NCBI GenBank assembly: GCA_963575745.1 | Contig: CAUYUJ010014602.1 | Coordinates: 275,918 to 339,917 of the forward strand | From: Prorocentrum cordatum | Taxonomy: Eukaryota > Sar > Dinophyceae > Prorocentrales > Prorocentraceae | DNA length: 64,000 bases | Direction: 5' to 3' | Shown: one piece after another, positions 1-10,302 of the stretch | Position numbering within the stretch: position 1 is the stretch's first letter | Layout of the letters: each line of letters opens with the position of its first letter | Notes under the pieces: model-generated | The model's database searches: none | Told to the model about the DNA's origin: nothing | What the model saw: only the letters and a program-made list of their open reading frames with translations | Translations under genes and position numbers: made by a program

Positions 1-193
1 ACGTCTGGTTTTCTTCGTAGCGCGTAGGTTTCGCAAGCTTGTATGCTAGTTTGGCTGGCTGCGCCCTCCCCGCGCGCGTTCTGAATGGTGCGCGGTGCGC
101 GCAGTAATCAATCCGCTGCGGCCAATCAGCGCACCGCCTCGCTTGGCCTCGACCTCGTCTCCCAAGCGCCGCTGCGTAGCGAACCCGCGCGCG

Positions 194-216
194 CGTAGCT
201 GTTTGATGGCTCAAAG
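194..216 (+). other. Possible relic dinoflagellate spliced-leader sequence
   Basis: The string CGTAGC, two mismatched bases, TTT, a two-base insertion and TGGCTCAA resembles the 22-nt dinoflagellate spliced leader (recalled consensus, ending in TTTTGGCTCAAG). It sits one base before the ATG at 218, where a genomically recycled leader would lie in a retroposed cDNA. The match is imperfect (about 17 leader positions plus an indel), so chance cannot be excluded. Confidence 0.42.
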
Positions 217-217
217 G

Positions 218-703
218 ATGAAGCTGTTTTCGCCTTGCCTCTGCGCCTTTGCGCTGCTTACAAGCATTGTTTCACGTGCAGCATCAGCCAGCATCGGCAT
301 TGCTGATACGGCATTCAAATGGCCAGCAGCTTCGATACCAAATAAGTTCGACGATGCCGAACCCGCCCCAGCGTTCAAGAGGCCTGCTGCCGCGGCATCG
401 GCTGCAGCAGCGAGGCCAGTTGCCGCGGCAGCGGCTGCGGCGTCGCCCCCGCGCCCTGCGGCAGCGAAAAGTGCACCGCCAATCCCGCCCCCGCCACGGG
501 CCTCGGCAGCCCCGATATCCGAGAGGGAGGCCCACAACGCGTTCCAGATGCCCCCGGCCGCCAAGACCGGGAAGGAATCAGCGCCTGCAGAGACCGCGGC
601 CGCTGCCACAGCGGATCCCGGACTGGTGAACAGTTTCGAGTACTCGCTCCGCTACCGCGCCACGAGACGCAGAAAAGGGTTCCACTGCAGAGCCCCGCGC
701 TAA
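218..703 (+). CDS. Ala/Pro-rich protein with N-terminal signal peptide, unknown function
   Basis: I chose the ATG at 218 because it directly follows the spliced-leader-like string and starts a textbook secretory signal: a short basic start (MKLFSP), a hydrophobic stretch (LCAFALLTSIV) and a small-residue cleavage region (RAASAS). In-frame ATGs at 95 and 206 lie upstream. The mature part is dominated by Ala/Pro runs (residues about 50-110), then a less biased tail rich in E, K and A, and ends in a basic segment at a TAA near 703. No domain is recognisable. The strong Ala bias makes several frames open here, so the evidence is the signal peptide rather than ORF length. It may be the first exon of a longer gene, with exon candidates following at 1199, 1740 and 4856. 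It could also be a retroposed single-exon gene. Confidence 0.4.
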   Translation: MKLFSPCLCAFALLTSIVSRAASASIGIADTAFKWPAASIPNKFDDAEPAPAFKRPAAAASAAAARPVAAAAAAASPPRPAAAKSAPPIPPPPRASAAPISEREAHNAFQMPPAAKTGKESAPAETAAAATADPGLVNSFEYSLRYRATRRRKGFHCRAPR

Positions 704-1198
704 CGCTTAGAGAGTTTTAAACTCGCGGTTGGAACAGCCCGGCGGGGGCAGTGACAGACGAAGTTCCGTGGCTGACGCGGAGAAGAATGGCGGTTTTAAG
801 CATTTGAAGTGGGCTCATTCACATGCGAAGTCACATGAGAAGAAGGAGCGCCAGACCTTGCCGCGCCGGGAGGGCATGTTCACAAGGCCCCCCGGCCGAC
901 GATTTGGAATCGTCGCATAATCCCCCCCCCCGCCCCAGCCCCCCTCCCCAGCGCCATCCTGCCCCGCCTCTCCGCCGCTATTTTTTCCCCTTTCAATTAT
1001 ATCGTTGTTGCCCTCTTCCTACGCCAGAGGGGCTCGCGGGAAGCGCCCCCCCCCCCCCCCCCCCCCCCTTCTCCGCCGCCGAAGTTTATTTTTTTCCGGG
1101 GCAGAGAACAAGGGAACTGAATATGAGCATCTCCCCGGCATAAACGGCCCTCGCGGGACTTCTGTTTTTGGAACGCGACGATTTCGAACGTTGCCCAG
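704..1198. other. Non-coding or intronic stretch with a long C run
   Basis: No convincing coding sequence. It contains pyrimidine-rich DNA around 920-1000 and a homopolymer C run near 1047-1068, and it ends in TTGCCCAG, which would serve as the acceptor for the exon candidate at 1199. Confidence 0.4.
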
Positions 1199-1555
1199 GG
1201 CGACAATCCCGGAGTTCAACGGCGCCCACGCGAACGTCTTCACCGTGGCACAGGAGCAGAAGCGGCGAGCCAGCGATGCGTGCATTCGTCTTGTACAACA
1301 AAATTACATCGCTCTTGGCCTGGGCCCTCAGATGGCGCGAACGCACGCAGTGATCGATGACGCGGAGCCGCTGTTGTCGTCGCGCAACTACAGGAATGCG
1401 ACGAAGACCGTGACCAGCACAGACGAAACGAATGACACTCTGCATTCGGAGTCAACTCTCAAAAAGCTCGCCGACGCCCCCGGGGCATCATCCGCTTCTG
1501 CTCAGGGCGGCCCGCGCGCGGAGTCGGTCGCAATCGAGATGATGGAAGAAAGGAG
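1199..1555 (+). CDS. Candidate exon, unknown protein
   Basis: After TTGCCCAG the + frame reads a balanced, non-repetitive peptide: TIPEFNGAHANVFTVAQEQK, later a stretch with LVQQNYIALGLGPQMART, then an S/T/D-rich part and an acidic end (IEMMEE). Composition is unlike the surrounding simple DNA, which is why I call it coding. The following bases are pyrimidine-rich (about 1590-1640), as expected of an intron. The donor is unclear and may be a non-GT dinoflagellate type. No family recognised. It may belong to the same gene as 218-703. Confidence 0.35.
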
Positions 1556-1739
1556 ATGCAACCCAGCAGGATCGCAGGGGCCCTGCGCTCTTCTACTTGG
1601 CATTCATTTCCCTCTCCTTGCCCCCCTTCCCTCGCTCGCGGGGCCATCTCGGCAGCGCCGCGCGAAAGACCAAGGCGCCCTCTTGCAGTTGAGGGCGAAG
1701 GCCTCGATGCTGCGCAGGGGGGGCGGCCGTTGAGAGCAG

Positions 1740-1930
1740 CGCGAGAACGAGATTGGCACGGCGCAGCAGCTTCTGACGGAGTTCCTCGACGACGCGGAGG
1801 TTTTGCTCGCAGAGGCTTCATCGATGGATGCTCCCGACGACGACGACCGCGCGCTCAAGATCACCGAGGGGCTGCAGGCCACAAAGAAAAACGGCGAGGC
1901 GCACGTGACGGGCTTCAATGGGGGGAAGAA
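1740..1930 (+). CDS. Candidate exon, acidic helical peptide
   Basis: A reading frame opens directly after GAGAGCAG at 1739. It encodes a helix-like acidic peptide (EIGTAQQLLTEFLDDAEVLL, then SSMDAPDDDDRALKI and ATKKNGEAHVTGFNGG). It is followed by a T/C-rich region (2010-2127), so this could be an internal exon of the + strand gene. The join to the previous exon candidate is not resolved in phase. No family recognised. Confidence 0.33.
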
Positions 1931-2127
1931 GCGTCGGGGGCGCCATTTCGAGAGCGGGTCGCAGAGTCTGCCGTTGATGATGCGTCGCCGGGCTGCGCTG
2001 AGACTGCAAGTGTTTTTTTCCCCGACCCCCCTTGTTTGGGCATTCGTTTTGAATAGAGCGGCGCGGTCTCCACTCCCTCCTTCCTTCCTTCCCGCCTCCC
2101 TCTTGCCTCCTCCTATCTTGCCTGCAG

Positions 2128-3155
2128 GGGGCTGCGATATGTGAGACAGTCGCCACTTTCGAGGCCTGCTGGGGGGGGGGGCCCAGCAGTGGCGCCGCGC
2201 ACAAATTCAAAATAAACCTCGCCATCCCTGGGGGGCTGCGATCTGTGGAACTGTCGCCACTTTCGAGGCCTGCTGGGGGGCCCAGCACAGTGACGACACA
2301 CGCAGATTCAAACTAGACCTCGCCATCCCTGGGGGGGGCTGCAACGATCTGTGAAACCGTCGCCACTTTCGAGGCCTGCTGGGGGGGCTGCGATCTGTGG
2401 AACTGTCGCCACTTTCGAGGCCTGCTGGGGGGCCCAGCACAGTGACGCCACGCGCAGACTCAAACTAAACCTCGCCATCCCTGGGGGGCGGCGATCTGCG
2501 AAACTGTCGCCACTTTCGAGGCCTGCCGGGGGGCCCAGCACAGTGACGCCACGCGCAGATTCCAATTCGACCTCGCCATGCCTGGGAGGGCTGCGATCCG
2601 TGAAACTGTCGCCACTTTCGAGGCCTGCTGGGGGGCCCAGCATAGTGACGCCACGCGCCGATTCAAATCAAACCTCGCCATCCCTGGGGGGCTGCGATTT
2701 GTGGAACTGTCTCCGCTTTCGAGGCCTGCTGGAGGGCCCGGCACAGTGACGCCGCACGCAAATTCAAATTTGACCTCGCCATCCCTGGGGAGCTGCGATC
2801 TGAAACTGCTGTCACTTTCGAAGCCTGCTGGGGGGGGCCCAGCACAGTGACGCCACTCGCAGATCCAAATCAAACCTCGCCATCCCTGGGGGGCTGCGAT
2901 TTGTGGAACTGTCGCCGCTTTCGAGGACTGCTGGGGGGCCCAGCGCAGTGACGCCGCGCGCAGATTCAGATTGGACCTCGCCATCCCTGGGGGGGCTTCG
3001 GTCTGTGAAACTGTCGCCGCTTTCGAGGCCTGCTGGGGGGCCCAGCGCAGTGACGCCACGCGCAAATGCAAATTCAACCTCGCCATCCCTGGGGGGCTGC
3101 GATCTGCGAAACTGTCGCCGCTTTCGAGGCCTGCTGGGGGGCCTGGGCGGGCGTC
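2128..3155. repeat. ~102-bp satellite, array 1
   Basis: About nine to ten units of roughly 102 bp, recognised by the recurring words GCCATCCCTGGGGGG, CTGTCGCCACTTTCGAGG and CCTGCTGGGGGGCCCAGCA. One extra half-unit near 2380 breaks the period. The array begins immediately after a pyrimidine tract ending in CCTGCAG at 2127. The same satellite recurs inverted at 20440-22770. Confidence 0.93.
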
Positions 3156-4290
3156 TGCTCAGCTGCGCTGGATGAGACCATCGCGAGTTCGTGGAAGTTG
3201 CGCCCGCGGCGCGCGCGCGGGATGCGCGCGCGCTTTTTACTCGGGCGCTCAGCGGGCCCATGGACTGGGGCGGCCATGCTCCCGCCGCCCGCGCGGCAGC
3301 GATGGTGGCAGTTCTAGCGGGGGCTCTTAGGAAATCTAGCGAGTAGTAGTTCAATCGCATGTGTCTGCGTTCATGCTGCATCAAATGGCTCGGAACTCGC
3401 TGGGCGAAAAGTTGCACCGCGTAAAAGATGAATGCGCATTGCACATAATTCGCAGGGGGCGAAGCGGAAAGAAACAGCTTGCCCCCCGCGAGATGTCCTT
3501 CATGCCCTGCGCGTTGCTCTCAGGCCCTCGATCGCATCATCCTCGAACCGCCATTGTTTCTGGGACCTCGCCGCAGACCCAAGTTAGGCCTCGCCATCTC
3601 TCGGGGGCTGCGATATGCGACCCCCGTTTGCGAAGTGGCTAGGGGTGCCCAGGAGTTGAAACTCATCAGCTTTATCAAGCCCTTGTCCTGTAGCCACTGC
3701 CCTGCGAGTCCCCCGAATTCCGTCTGCAGACATATGCGGCCCTCGCTCCGCCATCGCCCCCTTATGGAGCATCCTGAACTATTTCCACCCCGCGCTTGCG
3801 CAGGGGTTGGGTACGTCGCCGGGATAATTTGGATATCAGCCAGTTGCTTATGGTCGCCTTGAGAACGATGCAGTGTTTCACCGACGATCATTCATATCTT
3901 CATATCTTTCAGATTTGCCCACGCCCGCCCGCCGCGCCGCGGGGGGCCGCCCCGGCCTCGCCGCGGGCGCCCCCAAAAAAATTTCAGCAGGGCCGGCCCC
4001 GCGCGTCAAAAAAAACGCCGCCTGCGCAGGAGGCGGCGCTCTCGAAAACATAATCACGGGGGGCGCTCTGCTGGCGCCGCCGCGCCTCCATCGGAAGGGG
4101 GGGGAGGGGGGGGGGGGCGGCAAGCTAGGTGCGCTCGCGTCATATCTGACGCCCTACCCCTCCCTCCCATCCCTTACCATGGCGCTGATTTTCTCTATCC
4201 GCGGACGCGTGTCGTAGCGGGCCTGTGGCTCCGCGCGCGCGTGCGTAGTGGGTGGTGGTGCGCGTGCGTGCGTGCGCGCGTGTGTGCGCG
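3156..4290. other. Unique sequence; no gene recognised
   Basis: Mixed-composition DNA with one isolated degenerate satellite unit at about 3580-3640 (CTCGCCATCTCTCGGGGGCTGC). GC-rich and G-run stretches lie around 3910-4120. I see no convincing coding sequence on either strand. Confidence 0.5.
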
Positions 4291-4379
4291 GTGTGGTGGT
4301 GGTGGTGGTGGTGGTGGTGGTGGAGGTGCTGGTGGTGGTTGTGTGGTGGTGGTGGTGGTGGTGGTGGTGGTGGTGGTGC
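4291..4379. repeat. (GGT)n microsatellite
   Basis: Nearly pure GGT repeats with two interruptions, preceded by alternating purine-pyrimidine GCGTGCGTGCG. Confidence 0.97.
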
Positions 4380-4702
4380 GGCGCGGCGGTGGCGGGCGGA
4401 TGGGCGCGCGAGAAAGAGGCCCGCGCTGGCGCGAGAACGCAATCCTGAACGACGGATGCCAAACACCGATCCGAAAATGAGGCCCACGCTGCAGCGGGAG
4501 CACGATTCGGAACGATTCGGGGGCAGAAATGAAGCCGGCGCCTCAGCGAGAGCAGCATTTTGAGAAAAGAGAAAAACGCATGCGAAAACCCGTTTCCCGG
4601 GAATCCTGCGTGTAGAAAAATACGCGGGGGGGGGGGGGGGGGTCGGCCATCTTCGGGGCGCCATCAGGGGAAGTGGGGGGGTATTTTCACACTGCGCAAT
4701 TG

Positions 4703-4845
4703 CGAAGAGGGGGAGGGGGAGGAAGAGGAGGAGGACATGGAGAAGGAGGACGCGGAGGGGGAGGGGCAGGAGGAGGCAGAGGAGGAGGTCATGGAGAAGG
4801 AGGAGATGGGGGGGGGGGGGCAGGAGGAGGAGGAGCGAACAGCGT
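4703..4845. repeat. (GGA)n-rich purine tract
   Basis: Imperfect GGA/GAG repeats followed by a G run. This separates the GGT tract from the exon candidate at 4856. Confidence 0.9.
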
Positions 4846-4855
4846 TTCCCCCCAG

Positions 4856-5090
4856 CTGACGAGGGAGGCCCCCCTCTGGCGCGCCCGCTCGCCCCACCCA
4901 GATGCCTGGCTCGCAGAGCTGCAGTTGCTCGCTGGTTCCACTGATCCGTGGCCGCCCGCGCTCGAGCGCCATTCTTTTGCAGGCCGCCTTGGAGGGGTGC
5001 CCGTGCTGAAGGGGGAGAAGCGCCGACCGCGGGCGAGGCAGGGCGGCGGCCCCCCGTCGAAGCGCCTGCGCGGCGCCAGCAGGGATTCAA
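4856..5090 (+). CDS. Candidate exon, unknown protein
   Basis: Directly after a strong pyrimidine acceptor (GTTTCCCCCCAG) the + frame gives a plausible peptide: LTREAPLWRARSPHPDAWLA, ELQLLAGSTDPWPPALERHS, then a basic Gly/Arg part containing PSKRLRG that resembles a nuclear localisation signal. The frame stays open to about 5246. The true donor is unknown, so the end is arbitrary. It lies on the same strand as the candidates at 218, 1199 and 1740. No family recognised. Confidence 0.33.
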
Positions 5091-6284
5091 TTCTCGAGAA
5101 CAGACAATCAGCACGAGAACTCGGACATAACTTCCTGGCCCCGCTGAAAGAGTTGCCCCCCGATCGGTTCGGCGATTTCAACGCTGCCGCGGCGCGGCGC
5201 GGGGGGGGGGCAGGAACGCTGCCGGAGATCTGCGAAGGAATTTCTTGAAGGCGCGCAAGGGGCCCCCAGCGCGCGCGGCGAGCGCGAGAACGTGGAATCC
5301 GAAACGGAGCAGAGAAGTGCGGGCAGATATGTGTCTGTTCCCCCACGAGATGTTCTCGGGCATGCGCGCGCATTCCGATGGCTTGAAATTCTCCGACGCG
5401 GAAGGATTGGGCGTCGAAGCAAAAACCATATGTTGTGATGCCGGGCGGCGACTGGCGCGCCGCGCCGTCTGCCCACTGGCATCTAGGCGGATGGCGCGCC
5501 CAACAATTTCGACAGGAGCGATTCAATCGAACTCGTTCAGGTGAACTTGCCTGGGCTGAGTGGTGACAGTTCTAGTTTGCGGGTTTTTGTGGCGGCTTTT
5601 TCCGAGGCCCCGCGCGAGCTCAAACGCATGCAACGACTGCGTGGAGATCGCGCGGTGGTCGCTTTCAGCAATGACACGCGGGGCATTTCCGCCGCGTCGG
5701 CACGGCGGCGCCGCCCGGCAGGCCACAGATTCGCATCGCCAACGTCGCTCCAACAAGCCGTTGAGATTCCAAGGTGCCCCTGTGGGCGTCAGAGGACACT
5801 GGGCAAACTACAAATGCACTTTCGGGCCCCCTGCTTGGAGCGGGGCTGGCGGCCGCTGCTGGCGGCGCGCGCGCGCGTGCCCGATCAGGCGCTGCATCTC
5901 GCGATTTGAATGCGAGTTCCCCCCCCCCCCCCCCGCCGCCGCCCCCCCCCCCCCCCTGCCACTCTTTCATTTTTTGCTGAAAAAATGGCGCGGGCCGGGC
6001 GGGGGCGGTGCATGATGCGGGGCGGCCGGCGACGTACATTTGTCCCCAGTCGAGGTTGGAGGCGCGCGGGGGGGGGGGGCGCTCCGCGGCGGGGTGCGCG
6101 GCTGCCCAAATCTGAATTAATTCATCGAAGCATGCGCAATGTCTGCGCGCCATCGCCATTGTTGTCGGCGCCCTTCGTGGATGACCTCTCCGCGTTTCGA
6201 ATGGGTTGGTTGCGCTGTGTGGGCCAGGGCGTTGCTTTGGATTGGTTCGGGTCAGTGATGTGGTTCTTGTTAAGCGATGCAAAG
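5091..6284. other. Mixed sequence with overlapping open frames
   Basis: Several + frames are open (for example one including MCLFPHEMFSGMRAHSDGLK at about 5330 and another across 5541-5909), but none can be chosen over its overlaps. Long C and G runs at 5917-5957 and 6070-6080 look like simple sequence. Confidence 0.35.
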
Positions 6285-6503
6285 TATTATGGCGGCAGGA
6301 TTCGATCCGAACGTCTGGGCAATACGCGGTCGCCAATTCAAGCCTACTACGACAAAAACAAGACGGGCGACAGGCCCCGCGAGCTGACGCTCCTCATGAT
6401 CAAGAAGAAAAGCAGGAGGAGCGCCCCGAAACTTCGGGCCACGGCTGGCGCGCGCAGGTCTCTGGGGGGGCGGGCGTGGGAGGAATGCAACAAACACTGC
6501 TGA
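6285..6503 (+). CDS. Weak candidate exon, basic peptide
   Basis: The frame reads KYYGGRIRSERLGNTRSPIQ followed by a Lys/Arg-rich stretch (ELTLLMIKKKSRRSAPK) and stops at TGA near 6501. A GGTGGTAACG donor-like string follows. A second overlapping frame is also open, so the assignment is weak. Confidence 0.2.
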   Translation, partial: YYGGRIRSERLGNTRSPIQAYYDKNKTGDRPRELTLLMIKKKSRRSAPKLRATAGARRSLGGRAWEECNKHC

Positions 6504-6594
6504 GCGGTGGTAACGAGCTGGAGTAAACCATCCTCGCAGGGACGAACCACCCCCACAACTGTCACGAGGCTTTGCGGACAAGTGTTATTTTCAG

Positions 6595-6895
6595 GAGGGG
6601 CGCCATGTCGACGCACGGCAAGCGCTTCGCGCTCCTCTACGACGCACTCGCACAGCGGTACCCTGCTGTCTTCAGGTGCAAACCGAACTTGCATCGTTTC
6701 GTGCAAAGCACCGAGGACTCTGACTCGAAAGCTAATTTGACTTACCGCGACAGAGATTTTGGACCGACCGCCGGCAGCATCTCACGGAGGCGCGGCGCCC
6801 CGATGAACAGAAAGGCCTTCTCTGCCAATGTATTGGACAGGTTCCGCACAAAACCTCCTGTTCGCCTGTTGCAGCGCTGTTGCGGAAAAACATAA
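6595..6895 (+). CDS. Exon candidate; unknown protein with RDxDFG motif
   Basis: It begins right after GTTATTTTCAG, a good acceptor, and encodes MSTHGKRFALLYDALAQRYP, then a Cys/Pro/His part (FRCKPNLHRFVQSTEDSDSK), NLTYRDRDFGPTAG, a basic stretch SISRRRG and LDRFRTKP, ending at a TAA near 6895. The order K-P-N-x-H, then R-D-x-D-F-G, then a basic segment, then L-x-R-F resembles an uncharacterised protein family that I recall as repeated many times in dinoflagellate genomes. That link is memory-based inference. It could be the terminal exon of the + strand gene or part of an unknown mobile element. Confidence 0.42.
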
Positions 6896-7150
6896 AACGA
6901 AGAGTCGCCTGTGAAGGCGGTTGCGAATTATCATCGTTTTTTGGTTGTTCTCTCTCTCTCTCTCTCTCTCCATCCCTCTCTCTCTCGGTTATATCAAGCT
7001 CTCTTTTTATTTATGTATGTTTGTGTATATATATAAATGTACGTATATCCCTCTCTCTCGCTATCCTTCTCAACTCTTCTTGTATTTCTTTCCCTTCGCT
7101 GGACTTGTGACGCTTTGTGCGCATGCGCAAAGTAGTTTATAGATCATAAG
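6896..7150. repeat. (CT)n and (TA)n simple sequence
   Basis: CT repeats at 6948-6985 and around 7050, and a short TA tract at 7026-7034. No gene seen. Confidence 0.85.
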
Positions 7151-7405
7151 CTCCGGCCCAATTCCATAGCGCTGCACATCCCGAGCGACGCCGTCCGCAG
7201 TAAAACGCACGCGCTAATTAATGAACGCGTACTATTCGCGAATTCAAGAAGCTATGATTAGCGCGTACACGTGATAATTCGCGCGCCTTCATTGAACCTA
7301 GCGCTTGGCACTCGCTAGTTAAGGCTGACACGACTAACTAGTAGATATTTATCCCCGCGTCCTCCTTCATTAACGATGGTTCGCTAATTAACGCAGATCG
7401 GAAGC
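7151..7405. other. AT-richer unique block with repeated CGCTAATTAA words
   Basis: Contrasts with the GC-rich neighbours. CGCTAATTAATGAACGCG (near 7212) and TCGCTAATTAACGCAG (near 7380) are related words flanking TTATTTAT-like and ACTAGT-like strings. Function unknown. Confidence 0.55.
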
Positions 7406-7413
7406 TCATGGGC

Positions 7414-7640
7414 TTTGGCCCCGGCCCAGGCCGGCGGCTCCCGCGCCCCGCCGGCCCCGGCCCCAGACCACGTCCAGGCCGCGGCCCCGGCCCTGGCCCC
7501 GGCCATGGCCCCGGCCGGCCCGGGCCCGGCCCTGGCCCCGGCCCCGCGGCCCCAGCCCCAGCCCCGGCCCCGGCCCTGGCCCTGGCCCCCGGCCCGCTCC
7601 GGCCCCGGCCTTGGCCCAGGTCCCGCGGCCAGCGCCGTCT
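7414..7640. repeat. GGCCCC/CCGGCC minisatellite
   Basis: Near-continuous permutations of GGCCCCG and CCTGGCC without stop codons in either direction, giving Gly-Pro, Pro-Ala and Pro-Arg/Gly-Arg dipeptide frames. I do not regard the frames as genes. Confidence 0.92.
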
Positions 7641-8147
7641 AAATCTAAGTACACCTCCGTGGCCTCCCAGATGCCCAAGATGCCGAACCCAGCTTCAGAA
7701 CAGCGAGCGAAGCCTGGAAGTCGCCCTAGGACACCAAGACGCTCCGAATGGTCCTGATGGGCAACCGGCGTCGTCGTCAACATCGTCAACATCCTCGCCA
7801 TTATCTCCCTCCTTCTCCTCCTCCTGATCGCCACGCTCTACTCGCCCCTGCCCTTCCTTCGTGCCCCCCCGAGACCCTGCTCGCCTCACTCTCCTCCTAT
7901 TCATTCCCCCCCTGTGTTCCTACTCCTCCTCATCCGCCTCTTCCTCCTGTCCCCCTCTTCATTTTCCTCCCCATGCTCCGCGCCCTCCTCCCCAACCTCA
8001 GAGTCGGCGGCGCCAGCCGTAAGGCCTTCGCAATAGTAGGCAAAGCAACAGGAGAAAACAACGAGGACGACGACGGCGGTGGCGGCGGCGGCGACGACGA
8101 CGGCGACTGCGACGATGGCGACGGCGGTGGCGCTGGCGGGCCTACAC
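7641..8147. other. Pyrimidine-rich and GAC/GGC simple tracts
   Basis: C/T-rich DNA from 7790 to 7990 and GAC/GGC triplets from 8060 to 8145. It lies immediately downstream (in minus sense) of the exon at 8148 and would be intron or 3' sequence of that gene. Confidence 0.5.
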
Positions 8148-8253
8148 CCCTGGAGGCGGTGTCGAACGCCGCCATGAGCGCGCCGACGCCGCCGTGCTCT
8201 AGCACCGTCAGGCAAAACTCCTCCTCGCGCGGAACTCGGCTGTCGTCGGCAGG
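8148..8253 (-). CDS. Candidate armadillo-like exon
   Basis: On the minus strand, after GAAGCCCAACAG, the frame reads PADDSRVPREEEFCLTVLEH followed by GGVGALMAAFDTASRG, then meets GGGGTGTAGG, a possible GT donor. The pattern E-x-F-x-x-x-V-L-x-x-G-G-V-x-A-L-x-x-A-F fits the second and third helices of an armadillo repeat, where GGV/GGI marks the turn. Similar pieces lie on the same strand at 35057-35161 and 58100-58284, so they may form one gene. A single repeat is short evidence. Confidence 0.4.
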
Positions 8254-8830
8254 CTGTTGGGCTTCGTGTTTTCGGATCGGATCCGGCGCGGCCCGACGGC
8301 TTTCCGAACATAACGTGCGATCGCCTTCGCTGCCGACATAACAGTGTTCGAAACGGTTTTGTTCGGACAACCGTCGGCGGTCTACTGTGAGGCCGTCGGG
8401 ACAATCTTCGGATGGCCGTCAGGCGGGTCCGGATCTTTTTCCGAACGCGTTCGGAGGCGATCGAAGGGCCCGAAACATTTTCTGATTTGCTCGGAGGCTC
8501 GGATGCTGTCTGAAATGCTCTCCAACACTTTCAAGCGTGCCTTGGCCTGCAGCGGGGGGGGGGGGCGTGGCGCGGGGGAGGCGGCGGGCGGGGAGGAGGG
8601 CCCGAGGAGGTCGTGGTGTTTGCTGCTCGATGGCGGAAGGCCTCGTCCCTCAGGGAGGAGGGGCGTGGCGGGGGAGGACGGGGGACGGGGGCGGGGACGC
8701 GGATCGGCTGCGAACGAGGGGGACTTCTCAGAAGCCTCCGGGCCATCTGAGACGTTTTCTGCGTTTTCGGGGAAGGCTGAGAAAACTTATTAGAAAGCCG
8801 AGGGGCTTCCGAGCCTTCTGAGAAGGCCCG
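8254..8830. other. No recognisable gene
   Basis: GC-rich, locally G-rich sequence with no repeat unit or coding signal I can support. Confidence 0.4.
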
Positions 8831-10302
8831 CCCCTTCTCACTTCTCCCCTCGCTCGAAGTCGAGCGGAGGGAGCGGGGAGCCCTTGTCATCGTCGCTGGG
8901 TCTCCGCCAACTCGACTGAACTACGAGGAGATATCACGCGAAAACGACGTTGCTGAGTTCGGGGGCGTCTTTGGCCAGGGCCTTTCGGAGTAAACCGTGA
9001 GGAAGTATCGAACGAGATCCCTTGTCGTCGGGGCTAAGCCTCCACCAACTTGACTGACTTGCGAGGAAGTCTCGACCGAAAGCGCCGTTCCTGAGTTCGG
9101 GGGCCTCTGGCCAGGGTGTATCGAGGTAAATTTGCGAGGACGTGTCGACCGGGAGCCGTTGTCGTCGTAGGCTGGCCTACAAGGGCACACATTTACAATC
9201 AAACCCGCGCTCGAACGGGAGCCCCGATGTCAGAGGAATTGCAGCCGGCGTCGAGGCGAGAGCGCGCGGAACCGTTTCCAGACATCAATCATAATTACTC
9301 AAGACATGGATAATCAACATCAGCAGCAACAGCAACAGCAACAACAACACGAACACGACACGAACACGAACAGCAGCAACAACAACAATACTGTGACCCT
9401 CATGCGCGATGTTTCCACACGAAGCAGGCAACCATCATCCCCATCATGGAGGACTATTGTTTGATAGCGGGGTCGTTTCTTCCTATTCCCTGATATCCTG
9501 CCCAATGAGGTCTTGCACCCCCCCCCCAAGGAATTCCGACAGATCCTGCCTCGACAACGCATGCCCGCGCGTTGCTGCGCCGATGGGAAACCGCCAGTGG
9601 AACCCCAGCCAAGGATAAAACACAACGAAATATCGAGCGACAGGATTGCCATTGTGGGGACGGGGGTTGTCGGCGGCGAGGCAAGGACCTGGCGCTGAAT
9701 AGAAAGGGGAAGTCTCGAGCAGGGCCGCTGTTGTTGCTGGGAACGGCGCCAATGCTGAAGAGAGTGGGGCGGTAGCCCAGTGTAAAACAAGACGGAGTAT
9801 CGAGCGGGAGCGCTGGTTTTGTTGGGCCCGCGGCTGTCGGCGGCGAGGAGGAACGCCGCCTTGAGTAAGTAGGGACACATCGAGCGGGAACCGTGGTTTT
9901 GTCGGGACGGGCGCTGTCGGCGGCGAGGGGAGCACCGTCGCGAGGAAAATGAAATCCTCGAGTTGGAGCGTCGTTGTTGCCGGGAGCGGCGCCAATTCAA
10001 AAAAGAGCAGGGCGCCAGTCCACCGTAAAGCGGGAGGCAGTCTCGGGCGGGAGCGCTGGGAGGGGGGGCGCCGCCGTGAGTAAGAAAGGGGAAAAGTCGA
10101 GCGGGAGTTTCGACGCCGCTGGGGGCGGCGCCGCTGAGAGAAAGCGTAACGCGCCAATCCAGGGTAAAACGGGGGGAAGTCTCGACCGGGAGCGCTGGTT
10201 TTGTTGGGGCGGCGGCTTTCGGCGGCGAGCAAGAGCACTGGCCCTGAGTAAAAAAGGAGGACGTCTCGAGCGGGAGCGCTGCTGTTGCCAGGGGCCCCGT
10301 TT
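8831..10302. repeat. Modular dispersed repeat block 1
   Basis: A string of related 60-90-nt modules with the core GAAGTCTCGAGCGGGAGCG followed by TGGTTTTGTTG or TTGTTGTTGCTGG, then GGCGGCTTTCGGCGGCGAG, a linker AGCACCGCCTTGAG and GCGCCAGTCCA. Degenerate versions start at about 8900; better ones run from 9700. The segment 9400-9700 is also shared with 23260-23600. No coding signal is apparent although the frames are often open. Confidence 0.85.
9318..9392. repeat. (CAA/CAG)n tract
   Basis: CAA/CAG/CGA triplets at the 5' side of the module containing GCGCGATGTTTCCACACGAA. The same association recurs at 22997-23243. Confidence 0.9.

Noticed and set aside
5541-5909. 122-codon + strand frame
   Set aside because: Overlapped by an equally open frame of similar composition; no signal to choose.
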